Below are positions 1-6,762 of a stretch of DNA of 7,693 bases, piece after piece. Both the position numbers and the translations under genes were made by a program. Under the pieces are notes generated by a model, which did not search any database, was not told the origin of the DNA, and saw nothing but the letters and a program-made list of their open reading frames with translations. The stretch lies in NCBI GenBank assembly GCA_028679405.1, contig JAJRBP010000268.1, forward strand, positions 1-7,693, written 5' to 3'. The stretch is from Methanoregulaceae archaeon. GTDB lineage: Archaea; Halobacteriota; Methanomicrobia; Methanomicrobiales; Methanospirillaceae. Position 1 is the stretch's first letter; the number at the start of each line of letters is the position of its first letter.

Positions 1-1161
1 GGGGGAGGGCGATCCCCCGCTTTCGAACTCCTCCGCATGCGACCGCACTCCGAAGTACACGACAGCCAGGTGATCGTCATCGGGCCGGAGATTGACCAGG
101 TAGCCGAGGGCTCGGCCGTTCCCCTCGCGATCCTTATCGATGTGGCCGGAAAGAATATGCGGAAAGATTATGAGCCCGTCCTTGAGCGGCGGATCCACAA
201 TTTCGTCAATTATGGAGAGGGGTCCTGGCACGTCGCCCAGCGCGACCTGATCTGGGTGAGGCTCTCGAAGGAGGCGGTCGCAAACGGCGTCCGGATAGAG
301 CACCTCGGGAAGCTGCTCGCCGCAAAGTTCAGGATCGATTTCCCGATGCTCCTCGACGCGGTCCAGGTCACCCTGTACACCGACGGGGCGAAGGTCCTCG
401 AGATGAAGAAGGAGGCGGAACAGGTGTACGAGGCACGCGACCGGCGCATCCAGGGGATGAAGGACACCGATGTCGAGACCTATTACTCCTGCACGCTCTG
501 CCAGACGTTTGCGCCGAACCATGTCTGTATCATCACCCCGGAGCGTCCTGCGCTCTGCGGGGCGATCTCGTGGCTTGACGGGAAGATCGCGTTCGAGATC
601 TCGCCGTCCGGCGCGAACCAGCCGGTCCAGAAGGGGACGATGATCGACCGGGCACGGGGCGAGTTCGAGGGGGTGAACCGGTTCGTGAAGAAGGCATCGC
701 ACGGCGAGGTGGACCGGTGCTCGCTCTACAGCCTGATGGAATACCCGATGACCTGCTGCGGATGTTTCGAGTGCATCGCGCTCATGCTCCCCGAGGTGAA
801 CGGCGTGATGGTGGTGAACAGGGAGTTCAAGGGAGATACGCCCTCCGGCATGAGCTTCTCCACCCTTGCAGGCACGATCGGAGGAGGTGCGCAGACGCCG
901 GGGTTTGCCGGAATCTCGAAGAACTACATCCTCTCGGAGCGGTTCCTCCAGGCGGAGGGGGGGATCGCGAGGCTCGTCTGGATGCCGGCCGCCCTGAAGG
1001 AGGAACTCGGGGACCGGCTGAAAAAACGGCTCGAAGAGATCGGGATGCCCGGGCTCTTCGACCAGATCGCCGACGAGAACACGGCAAAGACCATCGAGGA
1101 GCTGATCGCGTTCCTCGCGAAGGTCGGTCACCCGGCGCTCACGATGGCGCCGCTGCTCTGA
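1..1161 (+). CDS. cdhC: Acetyl-CoA synthase beta subunit CdhC (5' partial)
   Basis: This is the catalytic subunit that assembles acetyl-CoA from CO, a CFeSP-bound methyl group and CoA (or cleaves it) at the Ni-Ni-[4Fe-4S] A-cluster. All A-cluster ligands are visible. Numbering residues from window base 1, the cubane cysteines are C164, C167, C176 and C186, and a C253-G-C255 motif chelates the distal nickel. Spacings of 3, 9, 10 and 67 residues match those I recall for Moorella AcsB (C506, C509, C518, C528, C595, C597). F170 matches the Phe three residues after the bridging Cys. The frame is open to base 1, and the codons before the ATG at 37 encode GGRSPAFELLR, which resembles the conserved N-terminal part of archaeal CdhC. 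The true start is therefore upstream, probably about 30 residues away, and the ATG at 37 is internal. The large N-terminal CODH-docking domain of bacterial AcsB is absent, as is usual in archaea. It ends 13 bases before cdhD. Confidence 0.96.
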   Translation, partial: GGGRSPAFELLRMRPHSEVHDSQVIVIGPEIDQVAEGSAVPLAILIDVAGKNMRKDYEPVLERRIHNFVNYGEGSWHVAQRDLIWVRLSKEAVANGVRIEHLGKLLAAKFRIDFPMLLDAVQVTLYTDGAKVLEMKKEAEQVYEARDRRIQGMKDTDVETYYSCTLCQTFAPNHVCIITPERPALCGAISWLDGKIAFEISPSGANQPVQKGTMIDRARGEFEGVNRFVKKASHGEVDRCSLYSLMEYPMTCCGCFECIALMLPEVNGVMVVNREFKGDTPSGMSFSTLAGTIGGGAQTPGFAGISKNYILSERFLQAEGGIARLVWMPAALKEELGDRLKKRLEEIGMPGLFDQIADENTAKTIEELIAFLAKVGHPALTMAPLL

Positions 1162-1162
1162 C

Positions 1163-1177
1163 GGGGGAAGGCGTTTG
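1163..1177 (+). promoter_or_regulatory. Ribosome binding region and TTG start of cdhD
   Basis: A purine-rich stretch GGGGGAAGG (1163-1171) lies just upstream of a TTG codon at 1175. It matches the archaeal consensus GGAGGTGA only partly. No ATG or GTG is available nearby in this frame. The next GTG (codon 15) would remove the N-terminal GKIGE segment that homologues keep. TTG is therefore the best start. A weak start and weak Shine-Dalgarno sequence may lower cdhD initiation unless it is coupled to translation of cdhC, which ends 13 bases upstream. Confidence 0.55.
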
Positions 1178-2137
1178 ACCGACGGAGGATCGGACTGGTC
1201 CGGAAAGATCGGCGAGGTGGTCCTTGGGGCGACGGCCGCCGACGGTGGTACGAGGAAGGTAAGCTACCGGGTCGGGGGGGATGACGACCTCCCGTTCCTC
1301 GGCGGATGCACATCGGGCCACCGGCCCCTTGTTGCATACGAGATCTGCGACGATCCCGGCCTCTGGCCGCAGATCGTCCGCGATTATTGCGGCGACCTCG
1401 TAAACGACCCGGCCTCATGGTCGAAGGCAGCGGAACGTGAGTACGGGGCTGACCTGATCAGGCTCTCGCTCACGAGCACCAGGCGACGGGGGTTTTCAGA
1501 CTTTGCGGCACTCGGGAAGACCGTGCATGACGTTCTCCATGCGACAGGCCTCCCGCTTATCATCGAAGGATCGAACGACCCCCAGATAGACTCGGAAGTG
1601 TTCCAGCAGTGCGGCGAGGCGGGCCAGGGCGAGCGGCTCCTCCTCGGAACCGCCGAAGCGGGCAGGTACCGAAGCGTTGCGGCCGCAGCGCTCGCGTACG
1701 GCCATGGGGTGATCGCGCAGTCACCGATCGATATCAACCTCGCGAAGCAGCTGAACATCCTCCTCAAGGAGATCGGCGTCCCGCTGGATCGCGTGGTGAT
1801 CGATCCCTATACCGGAGCCCTTGGATATGGGTTTGAGTATTCGTACTCGGTGATGGAGCGGATCCGGTACTCGGCGCTGAAGGGTGACCAGGACCTCCAG
1901 GTCCCGATGATCAGCGCCGCTTCCGATTCGCTCAACATCAAGGAGGTCCGTGAGGCCGAACCGGCGATCCGGGATGAAATGGCGGTCAGGTGGGAGTTTT
2001 ATGCAGCCCTCCCCGCAATCGTCGCGGGTGCGGCGATCGTGGTCGTCCGGCACCCGGGAACGGTGAAGGCCCTCAGGGATGCGGTTGAGAAGATGTGGCC
2101 CGGGGAGGTGACTGCGAATGCCGCTCAAGGCGCTTGA
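1175..2137 (+). CDS. cdhD: Corrinoid iron-sulfur protein small subunit (CdhD, ACDS delta)
   Basis: This is the small subunit of the CFeSP heterodimer that carries the methyl group between tetrahydropterin and the A-cluster. Family hallmarks in the 320 residues include KIGEVVLGATAADGGTR near the N-terminus (11-27), YGADLIRL (90-97), RLLLGTAE (154-161), SPIDINLAKQLNILL (183-197), VIDPYTGALGYGFEYS (208-223) and MERIRYSALKGD (227-238), together a TIM-barrel pattern. At 320 residues it has the size of bacterial AcsD (roughly 310-325), whereas CdhD of Methanosarcina and Methanothermobacter is longer, about 390-440 from memory. The extra N-terminal segment of those proteins is missing. It starts with TTG 13 bases after cdhC and overlaps cdhE by 20 bases, so the two CFeSP subunits are probably translationally coupled and made in equal amounts. 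Confidence 0.94.
   Translation: MTDGGSDWSGKIGEVVLGATAADGGTRKVSYRVGGDDDLPFLGGCTSGHRPLVAYEICDDPGLWPQIVRDYCGDLVNDPASWSKAAEREYGADLIRLSLTSTRRRGFSDFAALGKTVHDVLHATGLPLIIEGSNDPQIDSEVFQQCGEAGQGERLLLGTAEAGRYRSVAAAALAYGHGVIAQSPIDINLAKQLNILLKEIGVPLDRVVIDPYTGALGYGFEYSYSVMERIRYSALKGDQDLQVPMISAASDSLNIKEVREAEPAIRDEMAVRWEFYAALPAIVAGAAIVVVRHPGTVKALRDAVEKMWPGEVTANAAQGA
2104..2111 (+). promoter_or_regulatory. Strong Shine-Dalgarno sequence of cdhE
   Basis: GGAGGTGA is a perfect complement to the archaeal 16S rRNA 3' end. It sits six bases before the ATG at 2118, inside the 3' end of cdhD. It fixes the cdhE start and shows that the 20-base overlap of the two genes is real. Confidence 0.85.
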
Positions 2138-3455
2138 CATCTACAAGCTCCTCCCGAAGAAGAACTGCAAGGAGTGCGGCGACCCGACCTGCCTTACCTT
2201 CGCGATGAAGCTAGCGAGCGGAAAAGGGGACGTGACGAAGTGCCCCTACCTGGACGAGGACGCGAAAGTGGTGCTCGGGGCATCGACACGGCCCCCGATC
2301 CAGCTCGTCAGGGTCGGGGTCGGGGAACTCAGGTTCGGGGTCGGCGATGAGTTCGTCCTCTTCAGGCACGAGAAAACATTCTATCACCCGACCGCCCTGA
2401 TGATCTCGGTCTCGGACCGCTGGACTGCAGACGAGATCCGGGTCCAGACCAGGCGGGTCGCATCCGACCACCTCGTCCGGGTCGGAGCCGATCTTCGTCT
2501 CAACGGTATTGCCATCAGGAACGATTCGGGATCGCCCGAGGCGTTCGGGAAGGCGGTCGCAGCAGTCGAGGAGACCGCAACGCACCTGCCCGAGGTCCTT
2601 ATGGCGACGGACCCGGCCGCCCAGGAAGCAGGACTCGCGTCGTGCGGGCATTTCCGCCCGCTCATCCATGCGGCGACCATGGAGACCTACCCGGCGATGT
2701 GCGGGCTGGCAAAGAAGTTCGGCTGCCCGCTCGTGATCAGTGCACCGGACCTTGCGACTCTGTCCGATCTCTCGAAGCGCTGCACTGCCGAGGGGGTCGC
2801 CAGGTTGATGCTCGATGTCTCCCCGTCCTCCCTTGCCGACTACATCCCTGCGGCGACCCTGATACGGAGGCTCGCGATCTGCCGGGCGCAGCCCGAGTTC
2901 GGGTACCCGGTCTTCCTCGACGCGACAAGGTACGGGAACCAGGACACCGCGATCGCGCTCGGGATCCTGAAGTACGCCTCGGTGATCGCCACTGAAACCC
3001 TCCCCCCGGCAACGCTCCGGGCGGCGCTCACGCTCAGGCAGAACATCTACACCGACCCCCAGAAACCGATCCAGATGAACCCTGGTCTGTACCCTATCGG
3101 ATCCCCGGGGAAGGACGCCCCGGTCCTCATGACCGTGAACTTCTCGCTCACGTTCTTCACCCTCCAGGGATACCTCGAATCCGCACGGGTCCCGTGCTAC
3201 ATGCTCATTGTCGACACCGAGGGGCTCTCCGTCCTCACAGCGGTCGCGTCCGGAAAACTGAACGAAACGCTCGTGAAGGAATCGCTGAAACGGTTCGACG
3301 TCGGGTCTTCGGTCACCCACAGGAAGCTGATCATCCCGGGATATGCATCTCCCCTGTCCGGTAGGATCGAGGAGGAGACCGGGTGGAAGGTGCTCGTCGG
3401 ACCGAGGGATGCCGCCGAGATCGGTGAATATCTTGCCCAGGAGTGGAAGTCCTGA
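2118..3455 (+). CDS. cdhE: Corrinoid iron-sulfur protein large subunit (CdhE, ACDS gamma)
   Basis: This is the large CFeSP subunit, which binds both a low-potential [4Fe-4S] cluster and the corrinoid. The N-terminal cluster domain has C17, C20, C25 and C42 (CX2CX4CX16C) within the conserved context NCKECGDPTCLTFAMKLASG. A TIM-barrel domain follows at roughly residues 60-320 (for example GHFRPLIHAATMETYPAM and GYPVFLDATRYGNQDTAIAL). The C-terminal corrinoid domain covers about 325-445, with GSPGKDAPVLMTVNFSLTFF (328-347) and VDTEGLSVLTAVASGKL (365-381). The length of 445 residues is normal for AcsC/CdhE. The 4Fe-4S cluster is the electron entry for reactivating Co(II). The gene overlaps cdhD and ends one base before the activator gene, so CFeSP and its activator are in one transcript. 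Confidence 0.96.
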   Translation: MPLKALDIYKLLPKKNCKECGDPTCLTFAMKLASGKGDVTKCPYLDEDAKVVLGASTRPPIQLVRVGVGELRFGVGDEFVLFRHEKTFYHPTALMISVSDRWTADEIRVQTRRVASDHLVRVGADLRLNGIAIRNDSGSPEAFGKAVAAVEETATHLPEVLMATDPAAQEAGLASCGHFRPLIHAATMETYPAMCGLAKKFGCPLVISAPDLATLSDLSKRCTAEGVARLMLDVSPSSLADYIPAATLIRRLAICRAQPEFGYPVFLDATRYGNQDTAIALGILKYASVIATETLPPATLRAALTLRQNIYTDPQKPIQMNPGLYPIGSPGKDAPVLMTVNFSLTFFTLQGYLESARVPCYMLIVDTEGLSVLTAVASGKLNETLVKESLKRFDVGSSVTHRKLIIPGYASPLSGRIEEETGWKVLVGPRDAAEIGEYLAQEWKS

Positions 3456-3456
3456 G

Positions 3457-5367
3457 ATGCCCGTCGTCACGTTCCTCCCCGGGTACAGGAAAGCGACGGT
3501 GAGCGAGGGCGGCACCATCCTCGAGGCGGCGCAGAAGGCCGGCCTCCAGATGAACGTGGTCTGCGGCGGCCAGGGGAAATGCGGGAAGTGCATCGTCCAG
3601 GTGAAGAGCGGGAGGTTCTCGTTCGATTCTGAGAAGTTCGGGCGGGTGTTCTCTCCCGAGGAGATCGCATCCGGATTCTGTCTTGCCTGCCAGGCGACTG
3701 TCGGTGGGGACGTGCATGTGATCGTTCCCGAGAGCTCGCTTATCCAGGAGCAGAAGATCCTGATCGAGGGGCTCGGGATCGAGACGGAGTTCAACCCTTC
3801 GATATGGAAGTACTACCTCGAGCTCACCCCGCCCACGCTCGAGGACCCTTCACCCGACCTCACCCGCCTCCTCTGGGCGATCCAGAAGAAAGGAGGGCCG
3901 GTCGCCGAGAAGATCTACGCCCCGCTCGAGGTGCTCCAGAGTGCCCCGAGGGTGCTCCGGGACAGCGGCTGGCGGGTCACTGCAACGGTCGCACTGGTGC
4001 CCGGCGGGTACCGTCTCATCGACCTTGAGAAAGGGGATACCTCGAAGAACCTCTACGGCGCCGCGGTCGACCTCGGCACCACCACCATCGTGGTATACTT
4101 ACGAAGCCTCGTCGACGGCAAGGTCGTCGGGGTGGCGTCCAATTACAACCGGCAGATCTCCTGCGGCGAGGACATCCTTTCCCGCGTGAATTACGCGAAG
4201 AAACATGGCCTGGAGCCGCTCCAGGAACTCGCCGCCGAGAGTATCAACCAGGCGATCACGACGGCAGCCAACAACGCCTCGATCGACCGCGACGATATCT
4301 ACGAGGTGGTCGTCGCAGGGAACACCATCATGACGCATATCCTGATGGGGATCGACCCGGCCTACATGATCGAGGAGCCGTATGTTCCTGTCGTCCGGAG
4401 GTACCTGACCACCTCGGGGGCGCGGGTAGGCCTTGAGGTCGACCGGGACGCAGGAGTCTTCATCTTCCCTGCGGTGAGTGACTTCATCGGGGGCGACATC
4501 GTCGCCGACATCCTTTCCTGCGGCATGGCGGAGCAGGAAGAGATCACGCTGATGGTCGATATCGGGACGAACTTCGAGGTGGTGCTGGGGAACAAGGAAT
4601 GGATGTTCTCGTGCGCCGGGGCGGCAGGGCCTGCCCTCGAGGGAGGAGAGGTCCTCTTCGGCATGCGTGCGAACCCTGGCGCAATCGAGAGGGTCTCGAT
4701 AGACCCCGCCACCCTCACCCCCTCGTACGAGACGATCAACCATGAAAAACCCAGGGGGATCACCGGTTCCGGCCTGATCGACATCCTTGCCGAGCTCCTC
4801 CGTGCCTGCGTGATAGACCGGACCGGCAGGATCAATACGTCGATAGAGAACCGCCGGATCCGCACCGGGCAGTATTTCCCCGAGTACGTGGTGGCCTGGA
4901 AGGGCGAGACTGCGATCGGGAAGGACATCGTGATCACCGAGAACGACATCAAGAACCTGATCATGTCGAAGGCTTCGGTACTCGGGGCCTGCATCACCCT
5001 CATGAACCAGGCCGGGATCACCAGGGAGCAGATCGACGGCATCGCGTTCTCGGGGGCGTTCGGGAACTACATCAACAAGGAGAACGCGATCATGATCGGC
5101 CTCATCCCGGAGGTACCTATCGAGAGGATCCGGAATATCGGGAACGGTGCGGTCGCAGGTGCAAACATCGCCCTGATCAACCGGAAGAAGCGGAAGGTGC
5201 TCGACGAGATCGCGCGGAACATCGCGTACGTGGAGCTGAATGCGGAGTCATCCTTCATGGACGAGTACACGAGGGCAGCATTCCTCCCGCACACGGACCT
5301 CGGCCTCTTCCCCAAGGTTGAGAAATTTCTCGACGAGTGCAGGCTCCGGTCCAGGGAGCACCCATGA
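3457..5367 (+). CDS. acsV: RACo/AcsV-like ATP-dependent reductive activator of CFeSP
   Basis: The 636-residue protein is close in length to bacterial RACo (about 630), which uses ATP binding and a [2Fe-2S] cluster to reduce inactive Co(II)-CFeSP to Co(I). A plant-type ferredoxin domain occupies residues 1-95 with ligands C36, C42, C45 and C78 (CX5CX2C...C). C75 is an extra cysteine nearby. A linker and middle domain span about 96-197. The ASKHA ATPase-like domain (DUF4445 type) follows from about 198, with AAVDLGTTTIVVYL (202-215), VVAGNTIMTHILMG (285-298), MVDIGTNFEVVLG (366-378), AGAAGPALEGGEVLFGMRA (387-405) and ITGSGLIDILAELL (435-448). F373 replaces the usual Gly of DIGTNGE. The ATG at 3457 is chosen because the ferredoxin domain begins there. 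The upstream ATG at 3343 adds residues that only shadow cdhE. The 3' end overlaps a following ATG as ATGA (5364-5367). Confidence 0.9.
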   Translation: MPVVTFLPGYRKATVSEGGTILEAAQKAGLQMNVVCGGQGKCGKCIVQVKSGRFSFDSEKFGRVFSPEEIASGFCLACQATVGGDVHVIVPESSLIQEQKILIEGLGIETEFNPSIWKYYLELTPPTLEDPSPDLTRLLWAIQKKGGPVAEKIYAPLEVLQSAPRVLRDSGWRVTATVALVPGGYRLIDLEKGDTSKNLYGAAVDLGTTTIVVYLRSLVDGKVVGVASNYNRQISCGEDILSRVNYAKKHGLEPLQELAAESINQAITTAANNASIDRDDIYEVVVAGNTIMTHILMGIDPAYMIEEPYVPVVRRYLTTSGARVGLEVDRDAGVFIFPAVSDFIGGDIVADILSCGMAEQEEITLMVDIGTNFEVVLGNKEWMFSCAGAAGPALEGGEVLFGMRANPGAIERVSIDPATLTPSYETINHEKPRGITGSGLIDILAELLRACVIDRTGRINTSIENRRIRTGQYFPEYVVAWKGETAIGKDIVITENDIKNLIMSKASVLGACITLMNQAGITREQIDGIAFSGAFGNYINKENAIMIGLIPEVPIERIRNIGNGAVAGANIALINRKKRKVLDEIARNIAYVELNAESSFMDEYTRAAFLPHTDLGLFPKVEKFLDECRLRSREHP

Positions 5368-5531
5368 AGTCAGCGGGCGCACGGCGGGTTCCTGGCAATA
5401 CCGGGGGCCTGGTGACGCATGGGCCTGGGTTCATGCAGGGATACCTGACGAATGGCGGATTGATGCGCACATGCGTAATCTCCGGGAGATATGCGGTCGT
5501 TCCCCTGTGGCCCGGCCCGGAGGACCGGTAA
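5364..5531 (+). CDS. Possible 55-residue protein between activator and methionine synthase genes
   Basis: I do not recognise this protein. An ORF starts with an ATG that overlaps the activator stop (ATGA, 5364-5367), five bases after AGGGAG (5353-5358). It ends with TAA at 5529-5531, directly against the ATG of the next gene and in the same reading frame. The product is glycine- and proline-rich with one Cys (C37), two Trp/Tyr-containing stretches near the C-terminus, and no membrane segment or signal peptide. By hand count, 40 of 55 third positions are G or C. All four leucines are CTG or TTG, while neighbouring genes favour CTC, so codon use differs from the flanks. It could be a real coupled small protein, a leader peptide, a degraded gene fragment, or chance open sequence in GC-rich DNA. 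The junctions argue for translation and the codon use argues against it. Confidence 0.3.
   Translation: MKSAGARRVPGNTGGLVTHGPGFMQGYLTNGGLMRTCVISGRYAVVPLWPGPEDR
5519..5523 (+). promoter_or_regulatory. Shine-Dalgarno sequence of the core methionine synthase gene
   Basis: GGAGG lies eight bases before the ATG at 5532 and supports that start over the in-frame ATG at codon 4. The preceding 150 bases are GC-rich and hold no recognisable archaeal TATA box, so the gene probably depends on readthrough transcription from the cdh genes. Confidence 0.65.
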
Positions 5532-6572
5532 ATGTCGCGGATGCTCTGCCCGCCGGGGAGCCTTGCGACCGGGATCGGGGCACTCCCCCACATTGACCCG
5601 GATGCGGGCTGCAGGGCGGTCCTCGAGGCATTTCCAGAATTCCCCTACGCCCCGACGCTCCCGAACCGGGGGCCGTGCGAGGCGATCGTATTCTCTGACG
5701 TGCAGTTCCTCCCCGGGAGGGTCCGCGAGGAAGGCCGGATCTACTCGGACACGCGAAAGGACCTGACCGCCGAGATGGAAAAGATCTACCTGGATTACGT
5801 CGAGGGCAACTACACCAGGTATGCGCCGACCGAGCGATATGCCTCAGGGTTCCACGCGATGATGCGCCAGGACCTTTCAGGGTCCTGCAAGGTGAAGTGC
5901 CAGCTCACCGGCCCCGTCACGCTCGGGATGCAGGTGACCGACCTTGAGAAGAAGCCGCTCTGGTACGACGGTCAGTTTGCAGACGTGCTGCCGAAGATGA
6001 TCGCGCTCCGGGCAAGGTGGTACGAGAAGGAGATGATTGCGAGGACCGGGATCGACGAGACCCTGGTCGTCCTGAATGAGCCATACCTTGCGTCGATCGG
6101 TTCTTCCGTAGTACCGGTCGATCCCGAAACCGTCAGGACAGGGTGGCAGGACATCGCGATGATGATCGACGGCGGACTGGGCGTGCACTGCTGCTCGAAT
6201 ACGGACTGGGGGTTTGTCATGTCGCTCCGTCCTTCGGTCGTCTCCCTCGATGCATATGCAAATGCCCCGGAATTCCTCCTCTACAGGGATGACCTCGTCT
6301 CGTACTACGAGGACGGCGGTGTGGTGGCATGGGGCATCGTCCCGGCCGATCACCGGGTGTTCTCGACCGGGACGGTCGACTCGCTCCATGAAAAATACCT
6401 CGGGATCCGGAAGGCGGTCACAGAGTATGTCCCTGAGAAGGTCTTTGACGCCCAGTCGCTCATCACCCCGAACTGCGGGATCAGGTTCGCGGACGAAGCG
6501 GGGGCGGCAGAGATCATGGGGGCTGCGGCGGAGATATCGAGGCGGGTACGGGAAATAGCCGGGAACCCCTGA
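5532..6572 (+). CDS. Core (folate-independent) methionine synthase, MetE C-terminal domain family, MesB-like
   Basis: The protein has 346 residues and corresponds to the catalytic C-terminal barrel of cobalamin-independent methionine synthase alone. The N-terminal half that binds methyl-folate in MetE is absent. It opens with ATGIGALPHIDPDAGC (12-27), typical of this family. Zinc-site residues are H219 and C221 (VHCCSNTDW), D240 (VSLDAY, at the place of the MetE Glu) and C315 (ITPNCGIRF, matching the NPDCG motif of MetE). Other motifs are CQLTGPVTLG (123-132) and LNEPYLAS (181-188, like IDEPAL). Core synthases (MesA, MesB, MesC) transfer methyl from corrinoid proteins to homocysteine, and MesB and MesC are predicted to use CFeSP. 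The position behind cdhDE and the activator fits that donor. MesB against MesC cannot be settled by eye. A methylcobamide:CoM methyltransferase (UroD superfamily) is less likely because of the NCG motif. Confidence 0.82.
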   Translation: MSRMLCPPGSLATGIGALPHIDPDAGCRAVLEAFPEFPYAPTLPNRGPCEAIVFSDVQFLPGRVREEGRIYSDTRKDLTAEMEKIYLDYVEGNYTRYAPTERYASGFHAMMRQDLSGSCKVKCQLTGPVTLGMQVTDLEKKPLWYDGQFADVLPKMIALRARWYEKEMIARTGIDETLVVLNEPYLASIGSSVVPVDPETVRTGWQDIAMMIDGGLGVHCCSNTDWGFVMSLRPSVVSLDAYANAPEFLLYRDDLVSYYEDGGVVAWGIVPADHRVFSTGTVDSLHEKYLGIRKAVTEYVPEKVFDAQSLITPNCGIRFADEAGAAEIMGAAAEISRRVREIAGNP

Positions 6573-6577
6573 AGTAT

Positions 6578-6625
6578 CCGGTCTGGGGGCAAGGAGAACC
6601 GGCAGGAATTTTCCTCAAATCTTTT
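6578..6625 (+). terminator. Probable terminator of the cdh-methionine synthase operon
   Basis: Beginning six bases after the last stop codon, a short inverted repeat CCGGT (6578-6582) and ACCGG (6598-6602) is followed by T-tracts at 6609-6612 and 6622-6625. Archaeal RNA polymerase stops at oligo-T runs, so the T-tracts matter more than the weak five-pair stem. The call rests on position and sequence only. Confidence 0.35.
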
Positions 6626-6742
6626 GCACTGCATCGAAGGAATCCGGCTGGAAGTCGACATGAAGACCACCGGGTACCCGGATAAGTTTATGGGAATTTA
6701 ACCAGCAGGAATAAGTCACACTCCCGTTGATGAATTCTCTCG

Positions 6743-6762
6743 AAAAATTGATTTTTGAAAAA
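6743..6762 (-). terminator. Oligo-T terminator of the minus-strand surface protein gene
   Basis: Read on the minus strand, two TTTTT runs (6762-6758 and 6747-6743) follow eight bases after the stop codon of the surface protein gene, a good archaeal termination signal. A TTTTT run on the plus strand (6752-6756) lies between them, so the element could also stop plus-strand transcripts that pass the first terminator. Confidence 0.55.

Noticed and set aside
717..1178. 153-codon plus-strand frame inside cdhC
   Set aside because: Out of frame with the A-cluster gene, rich in Arg, Asp and Gly, and covering the C253-G-C255 region that is clearly coding in the other frame.
2304..2345. Repeated GGTCGGGGTCGGGG-like runs inside cdhE
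   Set aside because: They encode the conserved-looking VRVGVGELRFGVG segment. Repetition follows from Val/Gly codons in GC-rich DNA.
3343..3456. Upstream ATG that would lengthen the activator by 38 residues
   Set aside because: The added sequence only overlaps the end of cdhE and has no ferredoxin character. The ferredoxin domain begins properly at 3457.
2211..3794. 527-codon open frame on the minus strand opposite cdhE and the activator gene
   Set aside because: It lies antisense to two clear, conserved genes. Its translation is an Arg/Asp/Pro-rich mix with no domain pattern, which is what the reverse strand of GC-rich coding DNA produces.
4099..5042. Two overlapping minus-strand open frames (4099-4743 and 4362-5042) opposite the activator
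   Set aside because: Antisense to conserved ASKHA motifs, with no recognisable protein features. They are shadows of high GC3 codon use.
5418..5456. Resemblance of the small ORF segment GPGFMQGYLTN to the acyl-CoA synthetase GPxxMxGYxN motif
   Set aside because: Only this short piece matches. No other adenylation-domain motif is nearby, and the ORF has just 55 residues.
5415..5476. Inverted repeat ACGCATG (5415-5421) and CATGCGT (5470-5476) before the methionine synthase gene, as a riboswitch or operator
   Set aside because: Seven pairs around a 48-base loop with no conserved riboswitch core. Short matches like this are expected by chance.
6660..6701. 13-residue ORF in the convergent intergenic region
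   Set aside because: Too short, with no clear ribosome binding site and no supporting context.
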